Assembly: GCA_025464925.1 (NCBI GenBank)
Contig: JAODMS010000241.1
Span: 3,783 to 67,782 of the forward strand
Origin: Arthrobacter sp.
GTDB lineage: Bacteria; Actinomycetota; Actinomycetes; Actinomycetales; Micrococcaceae
Length of the DNA: 64,000 bases
Reading direction: 5' to 3'
Of this stretch, positions 17,536 to 26,102 are shown piece by piece (the first letter of the stretch is position 1; each line of letters begins with the position of its first letter). Both the position numbers and the translations under genes were made by a program. Under the pieces are notes generated by a model. It searched no databases. It was given only the letters and a program-made list of their open reading frames with translations, and was not told where the DNA came from.

Positions 17536-18294
17536 GTGGAGATCCAGGGTAAGAAGGCCGTCGTCGTCGGAGGCGCCTCCGGCATGGGACGCGCGACCGC
17601 ACAGGCGCTCGCCAAGGGGGGCGCCGACGTGGCGGTGCTGGACCGGCCGACCTCGGCTGGCGCCGAGGTCGCGGCCGAGCTCGGCGGCGTGTTCCACCCA
17701 TGCGACGTCACCGACTTCGACGGCACCGAACAGGCGCTCCACGACGCGGTGGGCGGGCTCGGCGGGCTGCACATCGCGGTGACCACCGCGGGTGGGGGCG
17801 CCGCGAAGCGCACGCTCACCAAGGAGGGCCCGCACGACCTGGAGACCTTCCGCCGGGTTCTCGACCTCAACGTCGTCGCCACGTTCAACATCAACCGGAT
17901 TTCAGCGGACTACATGAGCCGCAACGAGCCGGAGGACGACGAGCGCGGCGTCATCATCAACACCGCCTCCATCGCCGCCTTCGAGGGCCAGATCGGCCAG
18001 GTCTCCTACACCGCGGCCAAGGCTGCGATCGCCGGGATGTCGCTGACCATGGCCCGCGACCTCGGCTCGCTCGGCATCCGGGTCCTCGCGATCGCGCCCA
18101 GCCTGTTCGCGACCGGCGGGACGGCGAGGATGGACGACAGCCGGATCGCTCCGCTCATCGCCGGCAACGCCTTCCCCAGGCGGATGGGGCGGCCGGAGGA
18201 GTACGCGAAGCTCGCGCTCGCCATCGTCGACAACGCCATGCTCAACGGGCAGTGCCTCCGCCTGGACGCCGGGATGCGCTTCGGCCCCAAGTGA
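17536..18294 (+). CDS. SDR, 3-hydroxyacyl-CoA dehydrogenase type II-like
   Basis: 252 residues. It begins with the cofactor motif VVVGGASGMGRATA and has Ser in IINTASIAAFEGQ and the YxxxK pair in VSYTAAKAAIAGM. The sequence around AAFEGQIGQVSYTAAKAAI is typical of HSD17B10-like 3-hydroxyacyl-CoA dehydrogenases, which fits a beta-oxidation role beside the enoyl-CoA hydratase. The start is GTG with AAGGGA upstream. It heads a three-gene operon with a cupin and an MFS transporter. Confidence 0.92.
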   Translation: MEIQGKKAVVVGGASGMGRATAQALAKGGADVAVLDRPTSAGAEVAAELGGVFHPCDVTDFDGTEQALHDAVGGLGGLHIAVTTAGGGAAKRTLTKEGPHDLETFRRVLDLNVVATFNINRISADYMSRNEPEDDERGVIINTASIAAFEGQIGQVSYTAAKAAIAGMSLTMARDLGSLGIRVLAIAPSLFATGGTARMDDSRIAPLIAGNAFPRRMGRPEEYAKLALAIVDNAMLNGQCLRLDAGMRFGPK

Positions 18295-18635
18295 GACTGG
18301 TCCGCGGCGGGAGTGGCCGCCCCGACGTCGACACGGCCCTCGCCGCCGAGTGGATCCAGGGGCCGGCGTCCTCCCCCGGCTCGCTCGACGTCGGGGTGAT
18401 GACCTTCGCGCCCGGTGCGGCCACGCCGCTGCACATGCACCGGGAGGGGCAAGTGCTGGTGGTCACGGCCGGCGAGGGCTTCGTCGAGGCCGGGGACGAG
18501 CGTCTCCAGGTCGGGCCCGGAGACGTCGTGCTGGCCGCACCGGGCGAGTGGCACGTGCACGGCGCCGGCCCGCACAGGGGGCTGGTGCACGTATCGGTCA
18601 GCACCGGCGCCCACGAGGTCGCGGAACCGGCCTGA
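18291..18635 (+). CDS. cupin-domain protein
   Basis: 114 residues forming one conserved cupin barrel. Metal-ligand motif 1 is HMHREGQVLVVTAGEG and motif 2 is GDVVLAAPGEWHVHG, so the usual His/His/Glu/His ligands are present. It may be a small metalloenzyme or a ligand-sensing protein. The GTG start overlaps the SDR stop (GTGA). Confidence 0.88.
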   Translation: MRLVRGGSGRPDVDTALAAEWIQGPASSPGSLDVGVMTFAPGAATPLHMHREGQVLVVTAGEGFVEAGDERLQVGPGDVVLAAPGEWHVHGAGPHRGLVHVSVSTGAHEVAEPA

Positions 18636-18687
18636 CACCGGCGTAGGCCCTCGTCCGACCGCGACGACTTCGGCACCGAGGAGCTCC

Positions 18688-20193
18688 GTGAACCGTGGCA
18701 TGCACGTACGGCAGATGCCCCCGGCCGTCCGACGCAGGCCGATGGGGCTGGTCCTCGCCACGCTGTCGCTGTGCGGCACGGTCACCGCCCTCCAGCAGAC
18801 GCTGATCATCCCCGTGCTGCCGGACCTCCCCGAGCTGCTGGACACGTCGGCGAGCAACGCCTCGTGGCTCGTGACGGCGACGCTCCTCGCCGGTGCGGTC
18901 GCCACGCCGGTGGTGACCCGGCTGGCCGACATGTTCGGCAAACGGCTGCTGATGAGCGTGTGCCTCGCCGTCATGGTCAGCGGCTCACTCCTCGCGGCGC
19001 TGAGCCACTCGCTCGCACCCGCCGTCGCCGGCCGCGCGTTGCAAGGAGTCGGCCTGGCCTTGATTCCGGTCGGGATCGCCGTCATGCGCGACGAGCTCTC
19101 CCCCGCGCGTGTTCCGCTCGGGGTCGCACTGATGAGCGCGACCCTCGCCATCGGTGCCGGCGCCGGCCTGCCGCTGTCCGGTCTGATCGCCGAGCACTTC
19201 GACTGGCACGCGCTGTTCTGGGTCACCGCCGTCGCCGGCGCGCTCATGCTGATCGCCGTCCCCCTCGTGCTGTCCCAGTCCCCGACCCGCACCCGGGGCA
19301 GGTTCGACGTCCGAGGCGCGCTGGTGCTCTCGACCGGACTGACCGCCGTCCTGCTCGCCCTGTCCAAGGGCGCGGAGTGGGGCTGGTCGTCGGCGGCCAC
19401 CGTCGGTGCGGGGCTCGGCGGAACGTTCATGCTGCTGTCCTTCGTGCCCCTACAGCTCCGCGTGACCAACCCACTGGTGGACGTCCGGGTCGCCCGCCGG
19501 CCGGCCGTGCTGCTGGTCAACATCACCGCCGTTCTGTTGGGCTTCGGCATGTTCGCCAACCTGCTCGTGACCACCCAGCTGCTGCAGCTGCCGGCCAGTA
19601 CGGGCTTCGGCCTGGGGCTCGACGTGATCAGCACGGGCATCTGGATGGCGCCCAGCGCCCTCGTGTTCGGGGCGATGGCGCCTCTCTCGGCGACCGTCAT
19701 CAACCGGATCGGCGCGCAGGCGACGCTGCTGATCGGCGCCGGCAGCATGGCCGTCGCCTACGTCGTCCGCGTATTCGTCAGCGCAGAGCTCTGGCAGGTG
19801 GTCGTGGGCTCCATGCTGGTGAGCGTCGGCACGTCGTTGACCTATGCGGCCATGCCGATCCTCGTCATGGCCGCGGTGCCGGTGACCGGGACCGCGGCCG
19901 CGAACGGCCTGAACACGCTGCTGCGCTCGTTCGGCACCTCGCTGTCCAGCGCGGCTGTCGCAGCCGTCGTCACGATGGGCTCCATCCGCATCGGGAGTGC
20001 GTCGTTCCCGACCTTCGGCGCCCTAAGCACGGTGTTCTGGATGGCCGCCGGGGCCTGCCTGTTGGCCACCGCTGTCGCCGTCGCGCTCTTCCGGCTCGCG
20101 CCCAGCCTCCCGGTGCACATGACCGCCGCCGAGGCGCTGGCCGCCGAGACCGAAGCGGACTTTCCGGTTGTGGTCAGTAGGGCTTCTTCGTGA
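18688..20193 (+). CDS. MFS transporter
   Basis: A 501-residue polytopic membrane protein with the motif TRLADMFGKRLLMS after helix 2 and a long series of hydrophobic helices, consistent with a 14-TM DHA2-type transporter. GTG 18688 is preceded by GAGGAG at 5 bases. Its 3' end overlaps the 3' end of the convergent SDR gene by 20 bp, so the two transcripts are complementary at their tails. Confidence 0.92.
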   Translation: MNRGMHVRQMPPAVRRRPMGLVLATLSLCGTVTALQQTLIIPVLPDLPELLDTSASNASWLVTATLLAGAVATPVVTRLADMFGKRLLMSVCLAVMVSGSLLAALSHSLAPAVAGRALQGVGLALIPVGIAVMRDELSPARVPLGVALMSATLAIGAGAGLPLSGLIAEHFDWHALFWVTAVAGALMLIAVPLVLSQSPTRTRGRFDVRGALVLSTGLTAVLLALSKGAEWGWSSAATVGAGLGGTFMLLSFVPLQLRVTNPLVDVRVARRPAVLLVNITAVLLGFGMFANLLVTTQLLQLPASTGFGLGLDVISTGIWMAPSALVFGAMAPLSATVINRIGAQATLLIGAGSMAVAYVVRVFVSAELWQVVVGSMLVSVGTSLTYAAMPILVMAAVPVTGTAAANGLNTLLRSFGTSLSSAAVAAVVTMGSIRIGSASFPTFGALSTVFWMAAGACLLATAVAVALFRLAPSLPVHMTAAEALAAETEADFPVVVSRASS

Positions 20194-20938
20194 ATCCGCC
20201 GTCGACCAGGATCGTCTGACCGGTCACGAAGCCGGCCTCGGACGAGCACAGCCACAGCGCCACGTCCGCCAGGTCGGCCATCCGGCCAGGCCGCTTGAGC
20301 ATCTGGCTGCTCACCAGCGCCTCCTGGATGCCTTGCCGCTCTGGGTCGTTCATCCACTCGACGGCCGACTCGGAGTCCACGAGCCCCGGAGCGATGCCGT
20401 TCACCCGGATGCCGTCGCCTGCGAACGCCTCCGCAAGGCTCACCGTCAGCGCGTTGAGCGCCAGCTTCGACACCCCGTACGCACCGCCGCCCATGTACGC
20501 CGCCATCGAGGAATGGTTCAGGATGGTCCCGTCCCGTCCAGCCATCGCGGGCCGAGCTGCCGCCGAGCAGGCCAGGACCCCCAGGACGTTCACGTCCAGG
20601 ACCTCGCGCCACCGCGGCAGGGCTCCGAGGGTGAACGGAAGCTGGGCGTGCTGCAGGTGGATGCCCGCATTGTTGACGAGGACGTCGAGCCCCCCGAACC
20701 GGGCGGTGGCGGCCTCGACCGCCGCCTCGACCTCGGCCGGGATCGTCACGTCCATCGGGACGGCGATTGCCGCCGCCGACACGGCGTCCAGTTCCGCGGC
20801 CACCTTCTCAGCGGCCGCCGGGTCGCGGTCGGTGACGACGACGGACGCACCCTCCGCGGCGAACCGGTGTGCATACGTGCGCCCGATGCCCGCGCCGCAC
20901 CCGGTGATCAGCACGACCTTCCCCGTGTACCGAGCCAT
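20174..20938 (-). CDS. SDR family oxidoreductase
   Basis: 254 residues with TGCGAGIGRTYAHRFAAEG, NNAGIHLQHAQ, Ser in LNHSSMAAYMGG and the YGVSK catalytic pair. The C-terminal block FVTGQTILVDGG is typical of classical SDRs. It is the last gene of a minus-strand run with two acyl-CoA dehydrogenases, so a 3-hydroxyacyl-CoA or alcohol dehydrogenase role in the same pathway is likely. Confidence 0.93.
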   Translation of the reverse strand: MARYTGKVVLITGCGAGIGRTYAHRFAAEGASVVVTDRDPAAAEKVAAELDAVSAAAIAVPMDVTIPAEVEAAVEAATARFGGLDVLVNNAGIHLQHAQLPFTLGALPRWREVLDVNVLGVLACSAAARPAMAGRDGTILNHSSMAAYMGGGAYGVSKLALNALTVSLAEAFAGDGIRVNGIAPGLVDSESAVEWMNDPERQGIQEALVSSQMLKRPGRMADLADVALWLCSSEAGFVTGQTILVDGGFTKKPY

Positions 20939-20985
20939 GGTTCCGCCTCCTGTGATCGATCGGCGCGGTCCTGCCGACCGGAGCG

Positions 20986-22176
20986 CTACATGAGCACCTT
21001 GCTGCCGGGATAGCTGGACCGCGGCAAGCCGAGGACGTGCTGCGCGATGATCGTCTGGAAGACCTCGATCGTGCCGCCGTATGTCGCCGTCCCCTGCGCC
21101 CAACGATGGGCGAAGTCGACGTCGCCGTTCCCGATCGCCCCGTCGGCGCCGGCCGAGAGCAGCCCCTCGGCCCCGGTGAGGTCCAGCAGCTCGGCCGCGC
21201 CCTCGACCATGGCCAGTGAACCCTTCACCCGGCCCATCGGCCCCGGCGTGACGATCCCGGCCTCGAGTTCGACGGCGACCCGGGCCAGCCGGGGGGCGAC
21301 CGAAGGGTCGTCGATCGGTCGGCCGCCCCCGGGCCGCCGCCGCCGTGCCCAGTCGGTCGTCGCATCGAGCGCGACCTCCAGGGGCCGGAGGAATCCGCGG
21401 CCGATGGAGAGGTCCTGCAGACCGTCGCTGGCCGTGCCGACGCTGTGCTCCTCGTCGAGCGGTCCGTGCAGCACCGCCCAACCGTCGTTGACTCCGCCGA
21501 GGCGGTAGCGGTCGGAGATGCGCACGTCGCCGTAGTAGACGGCGTTGGTGCGCTCGCCGCCGAACGTGCGGATCGCTTGGATCTCCACTCCGGGGGCGTC
21601 CAGCGGAACCAGGAACATGGTCAGGCCCTTGTGCTTGGGCAGGTCGGAGTCGGTGCGCGCGATCAGGAACGTGTACTGGCAGTTCTGTGCGCCGGTCGTG
21701 AACATCTTCGCGCCGTTGAGCACCCACTCGTCGCCGTCGCGCACGGCGCGCAGACGGGCGGCCGCGATGTCGGAGCCCCCCTCCGGATCGGTATAGCCGA
21801 GGCAGAAGCGCGCGGTGCCCGCGGCCACCTGCGGGGCGAGTTCGGCACGCAGGGACGGCTCGGCGAATCGGTCGACGGCCTTCCACACCAGGTTCGTGGT
21901 GCCCGCGGTGATGTCGGGGACCCGATGCCTCTGCAGTTCGAGCTCCAGGATGCGGCGGCGGAGAGGGTCGAGGCCCGCACCGCCGTCCTCGCGCGACCAC
22001 TCCGGGGTGAGCCAGCCGCGGCTGCCCAGGGCCAGGTGGACGCGCTCGTTGAAGCCGTCGCCGTGTGCCCGCTCGTGCTGGTGCACATCGGGCGTGACCA
22101 ACCCGTCGAGGAACGACCGCACCTCGTCGGCGAAGCGCTGCTCGTCGGGGGTCAGTTCGATCCTGCCGAAGTCCAT
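20986..22176 (-). CDS. acyl-CoA dehydrogenase, alpha-type subunit
   Basis: 396 residues with the FAD/substrate block FCLGYTDPEGGSDIAAARLRA, VLNGAKMFTTGAQNC and the C-terminal ATYGGTIEVFQTIIAQHVLG. It is paired, 12 bp apart, with a second acyl-CoA dehydrogenase gene upstream that lacks the clear middle-domain block. This arrangement is like the heterotetrameric (alpha2beta2) enzymes of steroid side-chain degradation (ChsE1/E2 type). It introduces an alpha,beta double bond into an acyl-CoA thioester, probably a bulky one. Confidence 0.92.
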   Translation of the reverse strand: MDFGRIELTPDEQRFADEVRSFLDGLVTPDVHQHERAHGDGFNERVHLALGSRGWLTPEWSREDGGAGLDPLRRRILELELQRHRVPDITAGTTNLVWKAVDRFAEPSLRAELAPQVAAGTARFCLGYTDPEGGSDIAAARLRAVRDGDEWVLNGAKMFTTGAQNCQYTFLIARTDSDLPKHKGLTMFLVPLDAPGVEIQAIRTFGGERTNAVYYGDVRISDRYRLGGVNDGWAVLHGPLDEEHSVGTASDGLQDLSIGRGFLRPLEVALDATTDWARRRRPGGGRPIDDPSVAPRLARVAVELEAGIVTPGPMGRVKGSLAMVEGAAELLDLTGAEGLLSAGADGAIGNGDVDFAHRWAQGTATYGGTIEVFQTIIAQHVLGLPRSSYPGSKVLM

Positions 22177-22188
22177 GGTCGCCGTCCC

Positions 22189-23229
22189 TCAGTCCGTGCC
22201 CGTGATCAGGTAGCCGAGGTCCTTCAGGTTCTCCCCGAGGCCACCGGCCAGAAGGCTCCACCCTTTGGCACGCAGGAAGTACAGGCTGGCGTCGGCCTCG
22301 ATCGTGAAACCCAGGCCGCCCTGCATGTGCGCCGCCGTAGTGGTGCCGTGCGTCGCCGTCCGGACTGCGTAGTCGAATGCCATCAGCGGGAGCTCGGGGC
22401 GCGTCCCCGGTTCGTGCTCGGTGAGCCAGGCGGCCTTCCAGACGAGATTTCGGGCTCCGGAGACGGCGGTGGCGATGTCGGCCAGAGGAAAGGCCACCCC
22501 CTGAAGCGTGCCGATCGGCACCCCCATCGTCCGCCGCGTCTTCGCGAACTCGACCGCGAGCACCAGTGCGGCCTCCGTCAGGCCGACGAGGACGGCGGCG
22601 GTGAGGAGCCGCCACTCGGCGACCGCCTCGCGGTGCAGCATCCGAGCCGTGTCCCCATCGGCGAGTCGTACCCGCGACTGACCCGGCTCGGGCGCCCACC
22701 AGGCCAGCGGGGTGGACCCCTGGTTGGGGACGTGCGGGGCGGGCGCCGGGGCGGTGTGGAGCGCCAGCCCGTCGTCGGACAGCGCGACCACGTCTGCCGC
22801 GACCGCGGCGTCCGGCACCAGTTGCCGATGGCCAGCGCGCGCCGGTGCGGGTGCGAGCGCAAACACGCGGTCGCCCTGCGCCGCCGGCGCCAGTACGGAC
22901 TCGGGGGCACCGGCCCGGGCAAGCAGCCGGGTCGCGACGACATGACCGACCAGTGGGACCGGCGCGGCTGATCTGCCCAGCTCCTCGGCGATCAGCGCGA
23001 GGTCGACCAACGTGGCGCCGTCGCCGCCGCTGGCCTCCGGAAGGCTCATCGACGGTACGCCCATCCCGACCAGCCGGCGCCACATCGACTCGTCGAAACC
23101 ACGCGGCTCCGCCGCCCGCACCACGTTCGCCGGGCTCTGCTTCGCGAAGAAGTCGGCGAAGGACTCCCGCAGGGCCGCCTGGTCGCCGTCGAGCGAGAAG
23201 TCCTGCCGTCGCAGTTCGAACCGATCCAT
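22189..23229 (-). CDS. acyl-CoA dehydrogenase, beta-type subunit
   Basis: 346 residues from ATG 23229; the open frame extends further upstream without conserved content. LRESFADFFAKQSPANVV near the N terminus, EASGGDGATLVDLALIAEELG and the C-terminal HGTTTAAHMQGGLGFTIEADASLYF identify an acyl-CoA dehydrogenase fold, but the FSEPxxGSD-type block is absent. It is therefore likely the partner subunit of the gene just downstream rather than an enzyme alone. It is a close paralogue of the gene at 27541. Confidence 0.9.
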   Translation of the reverse strand: MDRFELRRQDFSLDGDQAALRESFADFFAKQSPANVVRAAEPRGFDESMWRRLVGMGVPSMSLPEASGGDGATLVDLALIAEELGRSAAPVPLVGHVVATRLLARAGAPESVLAPAAQGDRVFALAPAPARAGHRQLVPDAAVAADVVALSDDGLALHTAPAPAPHVPNQGSTPLAWWAPEPGQSRVRLADGDTARMLHREAVAEWRLLTAAVLVGLTEAALVLAVEFAKTRRTMGVPIGTLQGVAFPLADIATAVSGARNLVWKAAWLTEHEPGTRPELPLMAFDYAVRTATHGTTTAAHMQGGLGFTIEADASLYFLRAKGWSLLAGGLGENLKDLGYLITGTD

Positions 23230-23264
23230 GACTCCCACCCTGTTGATCCGCTCGGCCGATGGCG

Positions 23265-23759
23265 TCAGCCGGCCGGCCGAGCCGTCACGAGCCGGTCGAG
23301 GTTTTCCAGCGATCGTTCCGGCGCGCTCGCCGGCACGATCGGCCACGTCGTGGGGGCCAGCCACTTCTCCGACAGTCCGCCGCAGTCGCAGTACGCCGTC
23401 ACGTCTGTCTCCCGCTCACCGACGGGCTCTCCAACCCGGTACCCGTAGACGTGCCCGAGACGTGCCCTTTTCCGGCGCGCCGACCGCCCACTCGAGCTGC
23501 CGCGAGAGACGAACATCGTGATCCGGTTCTCCACCTCGTACCTGGCCAACGGCAGGTCGCCGAGAGTTCCCGGCCCGGGTCCATCAGGAAGCAGTCCCCG
23601 ACGGCCCCGACCGGCTGGGCATCGGACGCCGCGACGAGCATCCCTGAGCCATCGATCGCGACATGACCCATGGGGATCGGCGATCAGGTCGACGATCGTC
23701 CCCGCGGCGGCGGCGACCCGGCGGGTGACGGGGATACGGTGCTCGGTGGCTGTGGTCAT
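23265..23759 (-). pseudogene. SRPBCC-domain protein, degenerate tandem copy
   Basis: A second copy of the SRPBCC gene immediately upstream (23756-24265), whose stop overlaps this ATG by 4 bases. N and C termini align in the same frame (RIPVTRRVAAA ... DRLVTARPAG), but about 35 residues in the middle are out of frame. Compared with the intact copy there is a 1-base insertion just before GHVAIDGSGMLV and a net 1-base loss near the LGDLPLARYEVEN segment. The frame is uninterrupted, so a 164-residue protein with a scrambled core could be made, but the ligand-binding core would be destroyed. Confidence 0.75.
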
Positions 23760-24265
23760 GACGTCCTCGAGGTCACCGTCGCGCCCCGGTCCTCGACCAG
23801 GCGCGCAAGATTGTCCAGCGATCGCTGAAGTGCCTCGACCGGGACGACCGGGAGGGAGAGACGCCGGCGCCACTTCTCCGACACCGCACTCCAGTCGCAG
23901 TAGGAGGTCACCTCGGTCTCCTGGCCCCCGACCGGCTCCAGCCGGTAGCCGTACACCTGCCCCATCGGGGTTCGGCCCGGGGCACCGACCGCCCACTCGA
24001 GCTCGGTGTCCCCTTGGAGTCGCGTGATGACGTTCTCGACCCGGTAGCTGCCGAGCGGTCGGCCACCAGCCATCTCCAGGTACATGTCCATCCCGAACCG
24101 GTCGCCCACGGCGGCGACCGGCCGGGCATCCACGGCGGCGACGAGCATGCCGGAACCGTCGATCGCGACGTGCCCGCGGGGGTCGCTGATCACGGCGAAG
24201 ATCTTCCCGGGTGCTGCAGCGACCCGACGGGTCACCGCTATACGGGTGGCGTCCACCACGGTCAT
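23756..24265 (-). CDS. SRPBCC (START-like) family protein
   Basis: 169 residues from ATG 24265. The opening IAVTRRVAAAPGKIFAVISD and GHVAIDGSGMLVAA, VENVITRLQGDTELEW and TEVTSYCDWSAVSEKW follow the polyketide-cyclase/START-like lipid-binding helix-grip pattern. Such proteins bind hydrophobic ligands and may carry or cyclise an intermediate. The biochemical role here is unknown. It is the first of two tandem copies in the operon leading into the acyl-CoA dehydrogenases, and only this copy is intact. Confidence 0.85.
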   Translation of the reverse strand: MTVVDATRIAVTRRVAAAPGKIFAVISDPRGHVAIDGSGMLVAAVDARPVAAVGDRFGMDMYLEMAGGRPLGSYRVENVITRLQGDTELEWAVGAPGRTPMGQVYGYRLEPVGGQETEVTSYCDWSAVSEKWRRRLSLPVVPVEALQRSLDNLARLVEDRGATVTSRTS

Positions 24266-24306
24266 GACGATCTCCCTGTCCGGCGGCCCCACCTCCGCAC
24301 CCTTTT

Positions 24307-24318
24307 ACGGTGTATACC
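24307..24318. promoter_or_regulatory. candidate operator/promoter motif upstream of SRPBCC gene
   Basis: The near-palindrome ACGGTGTATACC lies 42 bases upstream of the SRPBCC start in a short AT-richer gap. The exact reverse complement occurs at 55627-55638 in another promoter region, and a variant at 55747-55758. It may be a TetR-type operator or a promoter element. The evidence is position and symmetry only. Confidence 0.35.
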
Positions 24319-24340
24319 AGAAACGTCGGCCCGCCGTTCA

Positions 24341-25567
24341 TCACGTGCAGGGCCGGTCGGGCTCGATCATCGCCGTCCCCAGGGGGTCGGTGGTCGTCGG
24401 CGGGGACACCTCCCGGGCCGCCGGTCGCGGAAGGCCAACCAGAGCGACGGCGGTGATCGCTAGGAAGCTGCCTCCCCCGACGAGGAAGATCACCTGGTAG
24501 GCGACGACGGACGTACTGCCGGTGCCGTCCGCGAGCACCGACGCGAGCAGCGTCGCCGCCAGGGCGCTGGCGAACGAGCTGCCGATGGAGCGCCCGATCG
24601 ACGCGATCCCTGTCGCCACCCCGGTCTGGGACTGGTCGACGTACCGGACCAGCAGTGCGGGGACGGACGCGAAGGCGATCCCGTTGCCGACGCCGGACAG
24701 CGTGCCGAACACGATCAGCTGCCAGGGGTGCTGGTGGAACGCGGCGAGGGCCAGGAAGCTCGTGCCCCCGATCACGGTCGCCCAGGCCAGCATCGGGCGC
24801 GCCCCGAAGCGGTGCAGACAGCGCCCGGTCACTGGAGAGCAGGACGCTTGCGACCGTCGCGGGGAGCAGATGGACGAGACTCGTCTGCAGCACTGTCGCG
24901 CCGAACCCGTAGCCGCCGGACGCGGGTTGCTGCACGAACTGGGAGATCCCGAGGAAGGACGAGAAGGCCGCGACACCGAGGAGGACAGCTGCCACGTTGG
25001 TGACCCGTACCGGCCGGTAAGCGAGCAGCCTCGGCGACACGAGCGGCGCCGGGCGCCGTCGCTCGACCGCCACGAACACCCCGCCCGCCAGCAGGGCGCC
25101 GATCAGGCAGCCCCACGTCGGGAGCGAGAGCCACCCCCAGCCGGGACCCAGCGACAGCGACAGCGGCAGCAGCAGCACCAGGACGAGGGTCGCGCCGAGC
25201 AGCCCACCGCCCCACCAGTCCACGCGCTCCCCGGACCGCGGCGGCCGGTGGCGGGGCAGGACGAAGAAGCTCATGACCAGCGGGAGGACCGTCGCGACGA
25301 GAGACAGCCAGCAGATCCGGCGGTAGTTGCCCCCGCGGCGAGCACGCCGGTCGTGATGAGCCCGGCTCCGCCCCCGATGCTGAGCAGGGCGCTCAGCATT
25401 GCGAGTACCGGGAGCAGCCGGGCGTCGGGCAGTTCGTCGCGGAGCACGCCGACCGCCAGGGGGAAGAGGCCGTACGCGGTCGACTGCAGCACGCGCGCGG
25501 CGACGAGGACGCCGAGGTTCGTCGTCAGGGCCGCCATCAGTGAGCCGGTGGCCACCACGGCGAGCAC
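24341..25567 (-). pseudogene. MFS transporter, 5'-truncated with two frameshifts
   Basis: MFS-like sequence is spread over three frames. The 5' part (LAVVATGSLMAALTTNLG) runs from about 25567 and enters at roughly helix 3, so helices 1-2 are missing. At about 25330 a run of G residues is one base short and the sequence continues in another frame (NYRRICWLSLVATVLPLVM onward). At about 24845 a two-base loss switches to a third frame (VTGRCLHRFGARPMLAW onward) that runs to the stop at 24341. The upstream edge lies against the DUF35 gene stop, suggesting a deletion joined them. Confidence 0.85.
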
Positions 25568-25591
25568 CGGGGCCGCCGCCGTGCCGCGAAG

Positions 25592-26029
25592 CTACGCCCG
25601 GGCTCGGCGAACCCGCGGCAGCGTCATCGCGGGGGTGCGCTCGTAGACGACCTCCACCTCCATGCCCGTCGCCAACTCGTCGGGCTCCACGTCGACCAGG
25701 TTGGTGAGCAGGCGAACGCCTGGCGCGTCGGGGAACTCGACCAGCACGACGTTGAACGGAACGGCGTCCACCAGTGCGGGGTGCACCGCATGCGTGACGA
25801 CCGTGTACGTGTAGACCGCGCCTCGTCCGGTGACCTGGGACCACTCGGCGGCGAACGAACTGCAGTTCGGGCAGATCGGGCCCGGGGGGTGACGGAAGGT
25901 CTTGCAGTCCGCGCACCGCTGGAAGGCGAGCTCGCCGCGGGCGGTCCGGTCCCAGTACTCCCGGGTGTACTGGTCCGGGAAGGACGCAGCGATCTCCGAC
26001 GGGAGATAGGTGGTGTCGCTGACGGTCAT
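25592..26029 (-). CDS. DUF35 zinc-ribbon/OB-fold protein (thiolase partner)
   Basis: 145 residues. The zinc ribbon is Cys39/Cys42 and Cys53/Cys56 (RCADCKTF ... ICPNCSSF), followed by an OB fold (AVYTYTVVTHAVHP ... VVLVEFPDAPGVRLLTNLVD). DUF35 proteins bind acyl-CoA and pair with SCP2-thiolase-like enzymes. In steroid side-chain degradation a DUF35 domain is needed by the Ltp2 aldolase. It lies 73 bp downstream of exactly such a partner and is presumably its obligate subunit. It is one of three similar pairs in the window. Confidence 0.93.
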   Translation of the reverse strand: MTVSDTTYLPSEIAASFPDQYTREYWDRTARGELAFQRCADCKTFRHPPGPICPNCSSFAAEWSQVTGRGAVYTYTVVTHAVHPALVDAVPFNVVLVEFPDAPGVRLLTNLVDVEPDELATGMEVEVVYERTPAMTLPRVRRARA

Positions 26030-26102
26030 CGGGGACCTCTTCGGCTCGGTGGCAGGTGCGGAATTCGGCCGGCGGTCGACGCGCCGTGAACGGTGCGAGA
26101 GG

